Shown: positions 1 through 14,000, counted from the stretch's first letter. The stretch is 64,000 nucleotides of DNA from Zeus faber (GCA_960531495.1 OY482851.1:23386533-23450532); one strand, 5' to 3'. Notes: generated from the letters alone by a model not told the origin. Made by a program: numbers and translations.

Positions 1-1075
1 ACACCTGACAAACTGCGGGAGCAGATCCGACTTAGCAACCCTCTAACTTGGGAAGGGGCTCTGGAGCATGCACACGGATTGGAGCAGATCTTTATGGAGG
101 GTCGGAATACAAAAGCTTCCCAAACCTCACGCCTCCTACTCTCTACAACGGGACACACCTAAATCCCGCTCGGCCTCCAAGCTTGCCTGATTGGAGAACT
201 CGCGACTAACAATGCGGCTGTGAGAGATAATGCAATGTGTGGTACTTCACAAAATCTGCCAACCCAAGAGGAAACGGTCAAGTCAGTGCTGGAAAATAAT
301 ATAGAGATGTTGTCCAAGACACAACAGCAGCGGCAGCTATGGGATTTGCTGTATGAGTTCCGGTCAGTTTTTGCCACTTCACCTTCCGACCTGGGCAGGA
401 CCCACCTAATCCAGGATGAGATTGATACAGGCACAGCTCACCCCACTCGTCAGCGACCACGTTGTGTGCCGCTGAACAAGCAAGTGCCGCTGAACAGTGT
501 GTGGCGGAGATGAGTGCTGCAGGGGTGATTGAACCGTCAAGCGGCTCACGGGTGTCACCAGTTGTAATGGTACCAAAGAAAGATACTACAGATTGGCAGT
601 TTTTGTAACGACTTCAGACCAGTGAATGAGATGGTCAAAGAAGATATCCTCTGCCACGAGTCAATGATAGGTGCCATTTCGACAGAGTCCCTTTCTAAGA
701 CAGCCTGCGCAACCGGCTGTGTACTGTGGCAATTCACAGTCATGCCGTTTGGGCTATGCAATGCCCTGGTCACATGGAGAAAGTGCTCACAGATGTTCCA
801 TCACGACATACAGTAAACAAGTCAATCTTGATGATGTACTGATCAACGGTGCAGACTTCGTCGCAACCTCGTGGGTCCCGCGGATGGCTTTTTCTAAGAT
901 CCAGCAGGCAGGGTTAAAATTGAACCCTGAGAAATGCAGACTTGTGTAAAGAGAACTAACCTTTCGGGGCACCAAAGTTAGTGGGATGAGCACGGAAGAG
1001 AAAAAGATTTAGTGTGGGTCCATGCACCTAAACACACCAAGGGGAAGTGACCGAAACTGAATTGGACCCTGCCAG
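1..1075 (+). pseudogene. Decayed Ty3/gypsy pol fragment
   Basis: Conceptual translation across several frames matches the Ty3/gypsy polymerase layout: the segment leading into reverse transcriptase (about 310-520), the VVMVPKK block (about 560-585), the FGLCNA block (about 745-765) and the DD-containing catalytic core (LDDVL, about 828-842). It ends with a KLNPEKCRL block near 920-948. Stops and frameshifts split it into at least four frames, so it cannot be translated. At about 1006 the reverse-transcriptase region passes directly into a short integrase-tail motif (VWVHAPKHTKGK, about 1009-1045), so RNase H and the integrase core have been deleted. The 5' end lies outside the window. Family assignment is from recalled motifs. 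Confidence 0.85.
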
Positions 1076-1098
1076 ATCATAGAAGAATGAATGAAGAA

Positions 1099-1134
1099 CT
1101 ACAACACACAAACACACACACACACAGACACACA
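1099..1134. repeat. Short (CA)n tract
   Basis: Imperfect CA dinucleotide run at the broken 3' edge of the gypsy polymerase fragment. Confidence 0.8.
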
Positions 1135-2186
1135 CCGTGTAATACACGTGACCCCTAAGCCCCCTACAAAGCAACGAGCCATCCGAACTACAATCAGGGG
1201 CGCTGGTCTACTATGGCTTTTCGGACGTCTCCTGTAGAGGGGGCCCAATAGTGCCAGGGAGACCACGGCGTTCTTCTGGCCGACAGCAGATTGAGGTTCA
1301 AGTCACACCCAGAGTTTCTGTCAGAAAAAATTGCTGCAGGTCAAGGTGTGCTGGAAGATTTCAATTTCCCGAACAAATGGGAGACATTCCACTCAAATGT
1401 TATCTGTATCTATTGAGTTTAAAAACAATTGGGAAGCAGGCTATACAAAGAATGAAATCATGAATGCATTTTTTTCTTGAATATTCAAAATAAAAGAATT
1501 CCCGTCTGTTAACGGCAGATTAAAAATTACTAAATAAATATTACGATTTGAAATAAAATTATTACCGTTTGATCAATAAGTAACAAGTGCAGCTGCTTTA
1601 ATTAACATTTTACTCAAATACAATTTTGATAAAAAGTAAAAACTAAATAAACATGGCAAGTAGACCTAAATAAATCCTAAAGTTTGTGGTGTTGCACATC
1701 TTGTCGACATATTTTACACAATGGATATTTAACGCTGCATTGGGTCAGGTAAATAAAACCAAAAAAAACCTCCAAACTATGGATGTATGTGTCATTTTTG
1801 TCACATTACATCATCTTTCGGCTTCTCCGAGTTCTGGACGCTGTGCTCTGTCGCTGCTCCGTGTGCGTGTTTACAGGCGCACCCTGTTCAGGTGGGAGGC
1901 GGTGGGGCTTTTTTCTGTGTCGACTAACATGGTTGGTTAGAGATGACAGGTCAGCTTTAGATCATCCAAACTGATTGACTTTCCGTTGCAACTTGCCAAA
2001 CGCGGAAGTGAACAGATCTGCAGATTTATTTCTTTAACCTAAATGATCGGGTCTATTTTATTTCGACAGAGAGGAAAAAAAACATTGTGACAATCATCGT
2101 TATCGTTTCATCACCCAGTACAAATTAGAATTGTGCTTAGAGGCAATTATTTTCACCGGACATTATGAGAGCTTAAAATATGTCGG
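1135..2186. other. No gene seen; AT-rich insertion within the gypsy element
   Basis: About 1 kb, strongly AT-rich from 1380 to 1800, lying between the integrase-tail remnant and the 3' tail of the same element. It has no conserved motif or long open frame. It is probably foreign sequence inserted into the element, or drifted internal sequence. Confidence 0.4.
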
Positions 2187-2396
2187 ACTTGAACAGATTT
2201 TCCTGGTCAAAAACCGGTAATTACCGGATAACGGACACTCTGGTCACACCGCTTGGAGCAGTTGTCCCAACACAGAAATTTGCGGAAGTGAGATTGAGGG
2301 GGATTCCTCGACCCAGAAGACAGCATAGGCTTCCCCAGCGTTATCTGGACTGAAGTTAGCCCCTCGGGACGAGAGGATTTTGGAAAGGGGGGGCAG
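2187..2396 (+). pseudogene. 3' end of gypsy pol and polypurine tract
   Basis: An arginine/proline-rich frame ends with a TGA at 2350-2352, as is usual just before the 3' LTR of fish gypsy elements. A purine-rich run (ggaaaggggggg, about 2382-2393) directly before the LTR fits the polypurine tract. An exact 14-bp palindrome (CCGGTAATTACCGG) sits near 2214-2227. Confidence 0.6.
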
Positions 2397-2744
2397 TGTA
2401 ACGCTGGGTATAAGTTCCTGTTTATCTTTTGTTGTTTTGAAATGTTTTATTGAGGGAGGTGTTCACCATAGTGGGTAATTGGCCAGGAAATTCTTCCAGG
2501 GCGGGATAATTGGGGTTAAATGGAAGTGTGTCTGGGTGTAAGGAGAGAGAGGAGAGGGAGGGAGTCAGGTAGAGACCGGACACAAGGAGAACCACCCTGT
2601 TTCATTTTGTCACCGGGGACACCTCAACCTCGGGTTAGCTGTTGCTGCGGCAAGGAAATAAAACCGGGCTCCATTTAGCTATCGAATGCATCATCGTCTC
2701 CTCGCCGTTCTTCTCCACCCGTTCAGTTACCCCGCAACGCTACA
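2397..2744 (+). mobile_element. 3' LTR of Ty3/gypsy element
   Basis: A 348-bp block starting TGTAACGC and ending GCTACA, with TG...CA ends and a polypurine tract immediately upstream. It contains a TATAA-like motif near 2408 and an AATAAA at 2657-2662, as expected for U3 and R. The matching 5' LTR would lie left of the window, so pair identity cannot be checked here. Confidence 0.7.
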
Positions 2745-2774
2745 ATATACTTAAGCAAACATGGCAGTTTGCGA

Positions 2775-2851
2775 CAACTTGTCTCAGTGATTTTGGGGTC
2801 CTGTAAGTTATTACATGTGACAACTTGCCCCAAAATCACTGAGACAAGTTG
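2775..2851. repeat. Perfect 24-bp inverted repeat (hairpin)
   Basis: Arms 2775-2798 and 2828-2851 are exact reverse complements (CAACTTGTCTCAGTGATTTT plus GGGG), with a 29-base loop. It lies just outside the gypsy LTR. It may be a foldback or miniature-element remnant; its length would also suit a small structured RNA, but nothing shows transcription. Confidence 0.75.
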
Positions 2852-2929
2852 CCATTATAGTCTGCTTGTCAACCATTGTCATATGTCATTTTGAATTTTG
2901 TGAGGGTGTTTTTAAAGACAGAAAGAATT

Positions 2930-3255
2930 CACGGAAGGGAGAAGAGGAAGTCAGGAACCATGGCAGAAAAACAGAAAATGTCAGCACAACGCCTGACATG
3001 ATGCTAAGGGCAGTGAGGCAGGTGAAGTTGGCAATTAAATCAATCAAGAGTACAGCCAAGGGTTACAACATTAAGTACCGTACACCGCAGCTGAAATAGA
3101 AAGACAGACAGTCATCCTAACTATGGTGGTTGGGTATAAATCTCCACGGCAGGTTTTTAGCCCAGACCTGGAGCTGCAGCTTGAGCGCTACATGAGATAT
3201 TATGAGATCAGCTGATGTCTATTTTGGAGTGTCAAGGCTTTCTTTGACAATCTGG
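2930..3255 (+). pseudogene. Pogo/Tigger-like transposase N-terminal remnant
   Basis: The open frame near 2995-3099 carries a segment resembling the psq-type helix-turn-helix of pogo/jerky-like fish transposases (KSIKSTAKGYNIKYRT). After frameshifts, 3150-3255 matches the next linker of those proteins (YKSPRQVF-like, then ELQLERY-like). Stops between the pieces show it is dead. No DDE catalytic region follows. The assignment is from recalled family motifs. Confidence 0.45.
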
Positions 3256-3260
3256 AGAAG

Positions 3261-3580
3261 GTGTTGGGCTACAGTCACCAGACGTCCCGGTTTGTCCGGG
3301 ACTGTCCCGGTTTTCAAGCGGTGTGTTCTGAGTCCCAACAGATATCTGTAAAACACTCAAAAATGGTTTTCAACATTCACTACCAAATTGTCCCTGTTTT
3401 CAGCACAATGACAATAATAATACTAGTATTATACTTGTTTTCAGCACTTACATATACTATATACTGTATACAGGCAAGCAGAAGAGAGTGTGCATGAGGA
3501 GAGTCCCATAAGATCCCACCGGAGAAGTGGCCGTCGTCATCTACACGTCCACTCGCTTGCTGGGAATTGTGTGCTTTCAG

Positions 3581-3582
<2 letters not shown>
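3261..3582. other. No gene seen; short GTCCCGG-motif repeat remnant
   Basis: Contains a clustered GTCCCGG/TCCGGGA motif near 3285-3312 that looks like part of a dispersed repeat. No coding potential. Confidence 0.3.

Positions 3583-3617
<35 letters not shown>
3583..3617. repeat. (GT)n microsatellite
   Basis: Uninterrupted GT run of 35 bases. Confidence 0.95.
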
Positions 3618-3618
<1 letters not shown>

Positions 3619-4050
3619 ATGTAGGGCTAGCGCTTCCTATAGGTGAATCCGCTGCGCCTCCCTGTGCCTAACTTATTGAATGAAACCAAAACAACGTGCA
3701 TAACAGGGGACGCTTATCAGTCACTCTTTTACTCAGTGAAAGCAGCAGTAATATCTAGAGCCCCCCCCCCCCGTGTGTTTTTCAGAAGATGCACAAGCTT
3801 ACAAAGACCATCGGTCACTCAGACACTACCTTTGGGAACAAAGAGTACATAGCTGCAGACAAAATGGCGGACCTTGGCAAGAGGCACCTCCGCAGGTTGA
3901 CAGGAAATCATGTGACCTCAGCCGCTTTTTTGAGAAGGGTCCAGCTGTGGCCTTGCAGACCCTACAAAAAACACCACGACCCCTTGCAAACCAAGGCAGC
4001 AATTTTAGCAACTATTAAGCAAATAAACAAGCAAAACCTATACCGTTTTC
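3618..4050. other. Dispersed-repeat DNA, left member of an inverted pair
   Basis: Holds the 45-base block 3878-3922, which is nearly the exact reverse complement of 6166-6210. Open frames crossing 3643-4196 have no recognisable protein features and read through repeat sequence. Confidence 0.45.
3878..3922 (+). repeat. Inverted repeat, left arm (pairs with 6166-6210)
   Basis: Aligned by eye to the reverse complement of 6166-6210, 43 of 45 bases match. The likeness extends weakly about 20 bases on either side. The pair either bounds one 2.3-kb element or represents two copies of a dispersed repeat. Confidence 0.8.
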
Positions 4051-4562
4051 ACACCAAAATTAGCGGGTTTAACCGGGCGATTGACACCTTTCCTATTGCC
4101 AGGAGAAATGACCTTTTTTTCCTGGTGCTTTCACGTTTGACGTCACGAACACGTCAGAAAAGGGCCATGTCATGGTTCCAGTGTGATTGGGACTAAAACA
4201 GTAGAGCAGACAGCAATTTAAACAAACAAGGACATAAAACTTTAAAACTTGAAAAGGAGGATTCTGAGCCGTTCAAAAGAACATTACAGTACAAGCAGCA
4301 TGGAACACCGGTCCTTGAGCGGCGGGGAGCGGGGACCAGCTTTGGGCGATGCAGGAGTGGCTCGGAGCCCGGTGGGGAGCGGTCGGAATCTCCGCTGTGC
4401 CGCCCGCGGTGCGATCCCCACACTCAAAACATTTCATGATCCACCATGCGAATATAGTCAAACTTCTGATTTTGATTTTGGATTCTAAATGGGATATGAA
4501 ATGATGGAATGAGGTACGGATATTGCTGTCTATTTATGCACCGGTAAAGGGGCCAAAATGAG
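4051..4562 (+). repeat. Dispersed repeat family A, copy 1
   Basis: Starts ACACCAAAATTAGCGGG and ends near GGGGCCAAAATGAG. It is clearly homologous, along most of its length, to 61805-62335 in the same orientation: shared blocks include GACGTCACGAACACG, CCAGTGTGATTG, a GGCGGGGAGCGG-like block, and the closing CACTCAAAAC...TCTGATTTTG...ATGAAATGAT order. No protein is encoded. Probably a non-autonomous DNA transposon. Confidence 0.7.
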
Positions 4563-5212
4563 TGGGTCGAGCTGGGTGTCCTGTTCACATCGCAGGAGGT
4601 GGAGCCGATTAGAACACAATTTATAATGTGAATAATTAAATAACTTTTGCAAACTTCACATCATTAAAGTATCATACATGCATTTAACATAGGCCTACTA
4701 TAACTTGAAATTTGTCTCATTTCTGAATCTCATAGCAGTGTACAGTATGCAGTTTGGTATGTTATTGATATGGGCTGAACACCCCTCCACAATGACTTTA
4801 ATTAATAACTAAATAAAAGATAAATGATCCACATTTATTATTTTATTTTATTTTATTTCTGATGAGTCACCAGCACCAGCGCAGAAAAGCCTTTTCTGGA
4901 ATCTTCATGCACTCTGTGAACGTTTCCTTACTTTCCCCACAGGTGTCAAGGCTCAAGATCCTGTTCTTGTTGAGGATGATCCATATTTATTTTTGAATTA
5001 AACATTCAAATTCACGCGTCAACAACTGTACTAAGCATTGTTCCAGTCAACTGGACAGTTGCTAGGTGCCCATCTCATCAGCGAGCCAACGAGACACCCT
5101 CGTCGTGAACTGTGCTCCGCAGTGCGTCTCCTTGCTCCAATTAAGGGGAAGAGTGTTCCCATTATGTACTGTGTTTTGTTTAGGAAATGGAGCGGCATGG
5201 GGATGCACAGCG

Positions 5213-5215
<3 letters not shown>
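4563..5215. other. No gene seen
   Basis: AT-rich DNA without a recognisable gene or element. A CCCCACAG acceptor-like site near 4945 leads into no convincing exon. Confidence 0.4.

Positions 5216-5258
<43 letters not shown>
5216..5258. repeat. (GA)n microsatellite
   Basis: Pure GA run of about 43 bases. Confidence 0.95.
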
Positions 5259-5259
<1 letters not shown>

Positions 5260-6165
5260 CCCCAAAACACCAGAAATTAATAAATTGAGGTATTAGGTAA
5301 AAAAAGGTTGAGGTATTAGGTATACCAAATGGAATTAGTAACACAAGGAATTAAAGTGGGAACCCTCTTTGAGGTGAGATAGGAAAGAGTTATAAAAGCA
5401 ATAATAAACATAATAAGTAATAATAAACATAACCATCTTTGGTAAATGTGGAAAACACCCATGAGAACCCTGCAATCCATCCATCTAGGTATGTACATGT
5501 GTATCGAAGAATATGCTTATATTAATATTAAATATTAATATAAGGAAATGTTAAATAAGGAAATGTTGTTAATTATACTCATTTTTAACTGTGTTTTAAT
5601 AGCTCAATCCCATGCCAGCTGAGCCAGCTATATTTTTTGTCAAATCGGTAATACATCAACCTAAATAATATATATTAATTTATATAAAGCTATAAGATGT
5701 TCGTTGACCATATTTTGTCAATTTGGTATTCTCAACAACTCGTTTCTTTTTCTAGTTCAACAGTCCCCATGCGCTCCCTCAGGCTCCGACAAATCTTTAC
5801 TCAGGTTCGTTGTTCCACCTGACAGCAGAAACAGCAGCATCTCTCTTTCTCTTTGCGGTGTTTGTTTATAAAAAAAAGTTAATAAATAATAAATGAATTA
5901 CATCTAAACATTACATAAAACATTTAAACTAATGGGCGACCTTTTAATGACTTATTGAATTTACTTTATGGTGGCCCATTTTTTCTTCTGTACTAATTGC
6001 AAACTTAAAATTTAAAATATCGTATAAAGCCTTTAAGAAAGTCACTTGACATTTAAAATGTATTTCTGATTGATTAACTTATAGTATAGTAGTATATATA
6101 GCCTATATATTTTTTAATCTGTGTGCTACTTCACGGGTAAACAACGTCAAGAAGACCAACACGCT
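5259..6165. other. No gene seen; AT-rich with one palindrome
   Basis: Very AT-rich. A 27-base palindrome (TTATATTAATATT arms) lies at 5517-5543. Nothing else is recognised. Confidence 0.4.
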
Positions 6166-6210
6166 GCTGAGGTCACCTGATTTCCTGTCACCCTGCGGAG
6201 GTGCCTCTTG
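6166..6210 (-). repeat. Inverted repeat, right arm (pairs with 3878-3922)
   Basis: Reverse complement of 3878-3922 with two mismatches in 45. See the left arm. Confidence 0.8.
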
Positions 6211-8114
6211 CGGAGGAGCCGCAATTATGCCTGCATCCAGGTCCCTCTCTTGGGAAATGCAAATGTAATAATATTCTTTTTTTGTCCTTTGTGTTTTCTT
6301 TTACTCGCTCAAATATGAATATGCATGACCTCCCTGAGAGGGGAAGAGGAGCGTGAAATGAGACAAAATTTGAAAGGCGGTGTTGACCTCAGCCTTTTTT
6401 TTTTTTCTTTAGTTCAAACGTACGTTTTTAAATGAACATCTGGAAATCTGTTTCACAGTAATAAACAATATTACACAAAGTCTTTAAGGAAATTTGAGTC
6501 CAAAGAGGAAAAGCAAGTGGTCGGGGAATTACAACTCGAGTACGCTGTACTGTTTAACACTTTCCATTCAAAGACACCTCAGTTCACGAGAGGATTTGTA
6601 AAAAAATTATAAATAATAAAAAGAGCCAACGAGGACAATGGGGGGGGGGGAAACTCTCTTTTGAAAGCGTGAAAACTCTTTCTTTAAAAGCTCCTTTTTT
6701 GTTCATACTTCACTGACTCGACTTCTCCGAATGGTTTTGGAGCTGACCGAGTGGAACACACCAATCTGAGACTGGTTGATTGTTTTTAGAAGGCGTTAAT
6801 TGAAGTTTGGTTAATAGTGTTTTGGTGGGGTTGGCGAAGAAAGGAAGAAAAGATTGATAGAAAGAATGGAAAGAAAAAAGAGCCAAGAGTTGGTTTTCTC
6901 ATCTCCGGTGTGGCTGTCGTCCAGTTAAATTTGCCGGGAGGAATCCCTCCTAAAAACAAATGGCGGGTTCGGAATTCTCCGATAGACTTTTGCTCCGGCA
7001 GATCCTTGCCACCCTTGATGTTTAGATTTATTGTAATAGCAGAGACACTACAATAGGTTTAAAGGGTTAAATTGAGAGGAAATAACACTTGACTCCTGCG
7101 AGTCTGGGTAATGTAATGAGGAGCAGGAGCGCGGGAGTGATTTGTGCGATGAAGTGGCACTGCTCGCCGGGTTTGGACGCGGCGCTCCCACTGCAAATGA
7201 CCATATTTTGAAAAGGTAACAGTAAAAAAACAGCAGTGGTGAGGAAATGAGATTGGAGCTAAAGAGATTTTTATCACCCTTCCCCGCTATAACTTATTGT
7301 GCCTTTCTGGGAATCGCCGGTATGCGGATTCCGTGGTGGAAAGGAACACAAATTTGTATACCCGATACCTCGAGGGGAAAAAAAAGAGAGAATAAAAGAA
7401 AGCCCCCCCAGCCGAGGACCTTAAACCCGATAAGAAATGTAAATGAAAATGTCACGGCTGCCAGTGCAGTTTGAGAGATCTATCCTTCACAGGGTGTTTA
7501 CAGAAAGAATTGAGGAAGAATTGCTTTTAAACGTTTGGAGCGGAAATCTCTCACAGGTCGAGGTATTTTTGGGGCTGTATCTTCTCCTAGGAGTGCCTGG
7601 GAGTGAGACACCTTGTATAAATATTTAATTTCATATGCTCCTTAACACATTTATCGAAGGTCACAGGCCTCCGAAAATGCGCTTGTGTTATTTTCGACCA
7701 GACAAGATGCTGCGTGTTTTCCACACTTTCTGCCCAAAGTGAGAGGCGTACCTCATCAGCAGTCTCTCCCTTGTTGAAATGCAGTCACAATCAAAAGACA
7801 GAAGAAGAGAATTGCCTCCGCCGGTCACGATGTGACAAATCAAACAGTAATTACAATATTTTCCAAAAATAAGGTAAACAAGACATTGCTGCCTGAGCTC
7901 ACAGTTCCTCCAATTGGTCCTCTAAAAATGGAATATCCTGGGCGAAGATAATGTGGATACTGAAAAATCTGTTGGTTCTGGGCCGCTATGCCTGGCTTGG
8001 GGCTAAAGAAATCCTGAGTCATATTAAGAACGTGAATTATAGAAAGCACAGGAGCATAAATCTGTCCTATTACCGCAGTCAGACATTTTATACTTAGTAT
8101 TTTATAGTCCACGT
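6211..8114. other. No gene seen; downstream flank of the minus-strand LRRTM4-like gene
   Basis: Mostly unique-looking sequence with a G run near 6642-6651. I searched the minus strand for an LRRTM long-isoform exon (acceptor followed by a Tyr/Gln-rich frame) and found none. An acceptor-like site at about 7194 opens a 46-codon minus-strand frame (W-E-R-R-V...), but it does not resemble that exon. Confidence 0.35.
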
Positions 8115-8275
8115 TATTATTATTATTATTAGTAGTAGTAGTAGTATTATTATTATTATTAGTATTATTATTTAGGCATAATAATCACAATCATAATAAT
8201 CATAATGATAATAATAATAGTAATAGTAATTATAATACTATTATAACAGTATTATTATAATAGTATTATAATAGC
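8115..8275. repeat. Imperfect (ATT/AGT)n trinucleotide array
   Basis: Clean ATT and AGT triplets at 8115-8174, then decayed ATA/TAA repeats to about 8275. Confidence 0.9.
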
Positions 8276-9393
8276 ACTGTCTGTGATTCATATAGTAGAT
8301 ATATGAATTAGCATATTTTACATGAAGGGGTCCAGACCCTCAATCCTTTCCTTGAATAAAACATGCTGAAACGTCTCCTTGAACCCTTTAATTTACTGGC
8401 CAAGGCCAAGGTGGCTGACATTTCCCAAATACCACACACACCTTGACCTGTAGCCCACATGGCCCCCAGCAGCATGAATCCTTCAGAGCAAAAATGTAAT
8501 GCTTCTTAATCTTTTGGGACGCAGGAACGGCCGTAGCATGTTGTTTCAAATCTCTCCCAGATAATCACCCAGAATAGGTCTGAGGTCTGACATGAATCCC
8601 TCGGTTTTAATGGTGACACAGAGCACACACAGGGAAATATAAGATATAGCTCATGTCTGTTGAGGGTGCTGACTTAATTCTGCCAAAGCCGTAGCCGTAG
8701 CCAAATCCTGTTCTTTTTTTTTTTACAATAATAAAACATATATATTTAGAGATTAAAATAATTCATAACATCAATTACACAATACCATATCATCAACACA
8801 TCAACGTTTGACATTGTAGTTGTATTTAATTACTCGTTTTCACAGATTGCGTAGATGCTTAGTACCCATGTTATGACTTTACCCAAACAATTCATAATCA
8901 TAATGGGATGAATAATAAATTGAAAAGTATGTACTGTATGCAAAATTTACATATTCCATTTGACAGAATAAGGTCTTAAATTGACCCGACTTGGAATTTT
9001 TACATACAAAAAAAGGTTGTCCTGAGATTGGGTGCGAGAGTCGAAAAAACACATCTGAAGACTTCTCCTGGAGGAACTGAAGTAGAATGCTTTCATGAAT
9101 TATGTAAATATATCAGAATAAAATCCCATTCGAATAGAATAAGGTCATGCAAGGTATTTCAGGACGGTCTGCTCACTGTCGACTTCCCCACCAGCCCATT
9201 GTTGCACTTTCTGGAGCGCTGCTCCTTTTGAAAGCTGCATTATCGGGTGAATTTTAAGTCGTTTTCATTGACACATCAGTGAGAATAAGATGCCAGAGCT
9301 CCACGACTCCAACTCCCCAAACTAACCCACGCCCCCACGCACACAGCCATCCATATAAAGGCACACAGACACAGACGTCTACGCATGTGCATG
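8276..9393. other. No gene seen
   Basis: AT-rich, without identifiable coding sequence or full-length repeats. It may include distal 3' UTR of the minus-strand gene if a polyA site beyond about 9567 is used. Confidence 0.35.
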
Positions 9394-9438
9394 CACGCAC
9401 ACACACACACGCACACATACACACACACACACACACAC
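9394..9438. repeat. (AC)n microsatellite
   Basis: AC run with a few interruptions, ending at 9438. Confidence 0.95.
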
Positions 9439-9566
9439 TTTAATTCTGTAATTGCTTTACAAGGTACGTCTTAAAAAACAAGAGCATGTAAAGCAGGTTA
9501 TTTTTCCATTTCCATTTCTCCAGCGCTATCATTTGACATGGTCAATCTCTACGTTGTAGACATTTT

Positions 9567-9577
9567 TTTATTTTATT
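9567..9577 (-). terminator. Candidate polyadenylation signals, minus-strand gene
   Basis: Two overlapping TTTATT hexamers on the plus strand (AATAAA on the minus strand) lie about 220 bases past the stop codon of the minus-strand LRRTM4-like gene. They are the nearest canonical signals, but use is unproven; LRRTM 3' UTRs can be longer. Confidence 0.4.
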
Positions 9578-9792
9578 TTTTTCAGAGGAGATGTTGTAAG
9601 ATCAAAACTGTTGTTCTGTAAGACCACGTAGAACCCAGTCAGGATTGTTGTTAGCTCTCTCCTCAAACACACCGCTCCATTTCAAGATGTATGATGTACA
9701 CATGCATTTCTTTTACACTGTACAAACCCATTGGCGTCGAACTTGCAATGGCACTTTTAAAAAGAAAATCACTTTTCCATGGATTCGGAAGC

Positions 9793-11858
<2,066 letters not shown>

Positions 11859-12248
11859 GGCCAGTGAAGGAAAGAGAGATCCTGTGGGATGAATTTCTGT
11901 CCAACACATCCAACTGTTTTACGTGACGAAGTCGCAATTTAGGCACCGTCCCGATCCGGACGATGAGCGTCGCTTGTGTGTGTCATCGCGGAGCAGAGAC
12001 GATGCGATCCAAGTTTACACAGCGAGTGGCGGGGGGGGGGAGATAAAGAGGATAAAAAAAACAAAACCTCCGCACTTCATCCTTCTTCACCGCCAGACGC
12101 GGGGAGTTTTGCAGCCCGCTGCAGCCGCAATAATCAGTTTGAGCGCAAGTGAGAGGAGGAGGAGGAGGAGGAGAGACTGCGCTCCTCATCACTCCATGCA
12201 ACCCTCCCCCCTCTCTCTCCCCATCGCTTTCTCTATCTATATCTGACT

Positions 12249-12289
<41 letters not shown>

Positions 12290-12300
12290 CCCCCCCTTCT
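11859..12300 (-). promoter_or_regulatory. 5' UTR and probable promoter region of the minus-strand gene
   Basis: Upstream of the ATGG exon the sequence is more GC-rich than its surroundings. It contains a G run (about 12031-12040), a GGA-triplet run (about 12152-12174) and a (TC)n tract (12256-12284). The transcription start cannot be placed. Confidence 0.4.
12256..12284. repeat. (TC)n tract
   Basis: Pure TC dinucleotides upstream of the minus-strand gene. Confidence 0.9.
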
Positions 12301-13504
12301 CTCTGCACACTCAAGGACTGGGATTACAGACAGGGGTACATCTTTTAGTCCGTTTAATTATTCAAGTGTGTCTATGTAATTTGAACATCTTGCAAACAAA
12401 TGCGAGTTCGTGCAATGTCCCTCTCCCCCCTGTCCCTCTACAGCACATGTGCTTTCTGTTCCCAAAGCTGTGGCGCACAGAGAACGTGCACTTTGGAGAT
12501 GATATTCATGTACTCCGATGCGTCTCTGTAGTGCTCGTGCTTCTACATGTTTCAGAATTTGAATCATAAAAGAACAACGATGTTATTTTCAAAGATACCC
12601 AGATCTACATAAAAACAGGTCAATGTGGTTTCATTCCACTTTAGGTCATGCTTGCTAAAGTGTCACTATCATAACAAAAGTCATGTGGGCATAATGGCAA
12701 TCTTACCCTTTGTAAGGCACAAACATTATTGTTATGAAGTTCCTTCAGGTGTTGGTTTGTTCAACATGGCGCTGAATGGCCTCCAAGCCTCGTAACAAAG
12801 CACATCAAATAGATGGGTTTGGGTTATAGGTCCCATTTCATGTCACCAGCCAGCCTTTCAGATGTCGGCACAAGTGGAATCCCACTCGTTCTTCTTGTGC
12901 ATATACACCACACCCAAGTTTTCTGTCAGACATACTGCTTATAAGGAAGGGTCAATGAGATAAGGAGCTGCCAAGGCGAGTGAACAACCTGATGGGAATT
13001 GACAGAGCTGAGTGCCATAAGTAGAGGTCTGAGGGGAAAGCGGGTCAGGGTTACCCCTTCACCCCTGACCCCAGGGCCAACCCGGACCCAAAAGATTTGC
13101 TTTTTGATATGCATAGGGTTAAAAAAAAGTCATCAGCTGTGATGCAATGGCCCGTCTCTATAAAAGCGAGATAAAGGCCCACACCGCCTGCATGCACAAA
13201 TAGCAGGCTGTGGATATTTAGATGTAGTTTGCAAGTCTAGGCACTATTATCTTAGAATCTTGGCTTTGGCCCTATTATCTCAGCATGCTGGGGTCCAAGC
13301 AGGGCGGTAAAGGGAGCAGGTGGTGGAACACGATTCGGTGTATGAATTAACTTGTCACTCCAATGGGGTCTGCAGGTTTAGGTGACCTTGAATGCTAATT
13401 GTTTTTCCTAGTGGCTGTGCTGACAGCGATGTGTCTTAGGGTTATGAGGAGGATGACGAGCTGCTATTCAGCAGAGGATAGTAAACTATGAAACATCATT
13501 GAAT
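12301..13504. other. No gene seen; start of the intergenic spacer
   Basis: Mostly unique-looking sequence between the divergent genes. No exon, RNA gene or full repeat recognised. Confidence 0.35.
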
Positions 13505-13559
13505 TCATTCATCCATCCATCCATCCATCCATTCATTCATTCATTCATTCATTCATTCA
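13505..13559. repeat. Compound (ATCC)n(ATTC)n tetranucleotide array
   Basis: About six ATCC units followed by about seven ATTC units. Confidence 0.95.
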
Positions 13560-14000
13560 GTAGGCAAGTTTATTTTGAAATTCAGCTGCTGTGTTATGCG
13601 TTGCGGCGTTGCGGTGCAACATTTTATCAGGCTCTCAGACAATGCAGAGGCATGTAAATAAAGCAGCCAACCTGTCAGGGACTGGAGGAAGTGCTTGAAG
13701 GGGTGATAACACTGAGATATGAGTATTGAAATGAACGGTCCTGATGAAACATGGAAGGCATTGAAGTAGAGGGGATGTGGAGTCCTGCATTTCTATGACT
13801 ATTAAACACTTATTTGTCATGCTTTGCTGGATGTACATCGTATATTCATCATATGGAACAAAACAGTCAGGAGGGGGGAAAAGAGCTTTGACTGTATGCC
13901 ATCCAGGTTGGAGCGGACGTGTGGTAACAGCAGCCCCTGGTGGACAAAAAGAGCAATTCAATTTCATATCAAAATTGAATTTGAATTTGAAATTGGCAAG

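Noticed and set aside
7059..7194. Acceptor-like site followed by a 46-codon minus-strand frame, tested as a long-form exon of the minus-strand gene
   Set aside because: The peptide (W-E-R-R-V...) has no Tyr/Gln...Tyr-Cys core and is not in the expected phase context.
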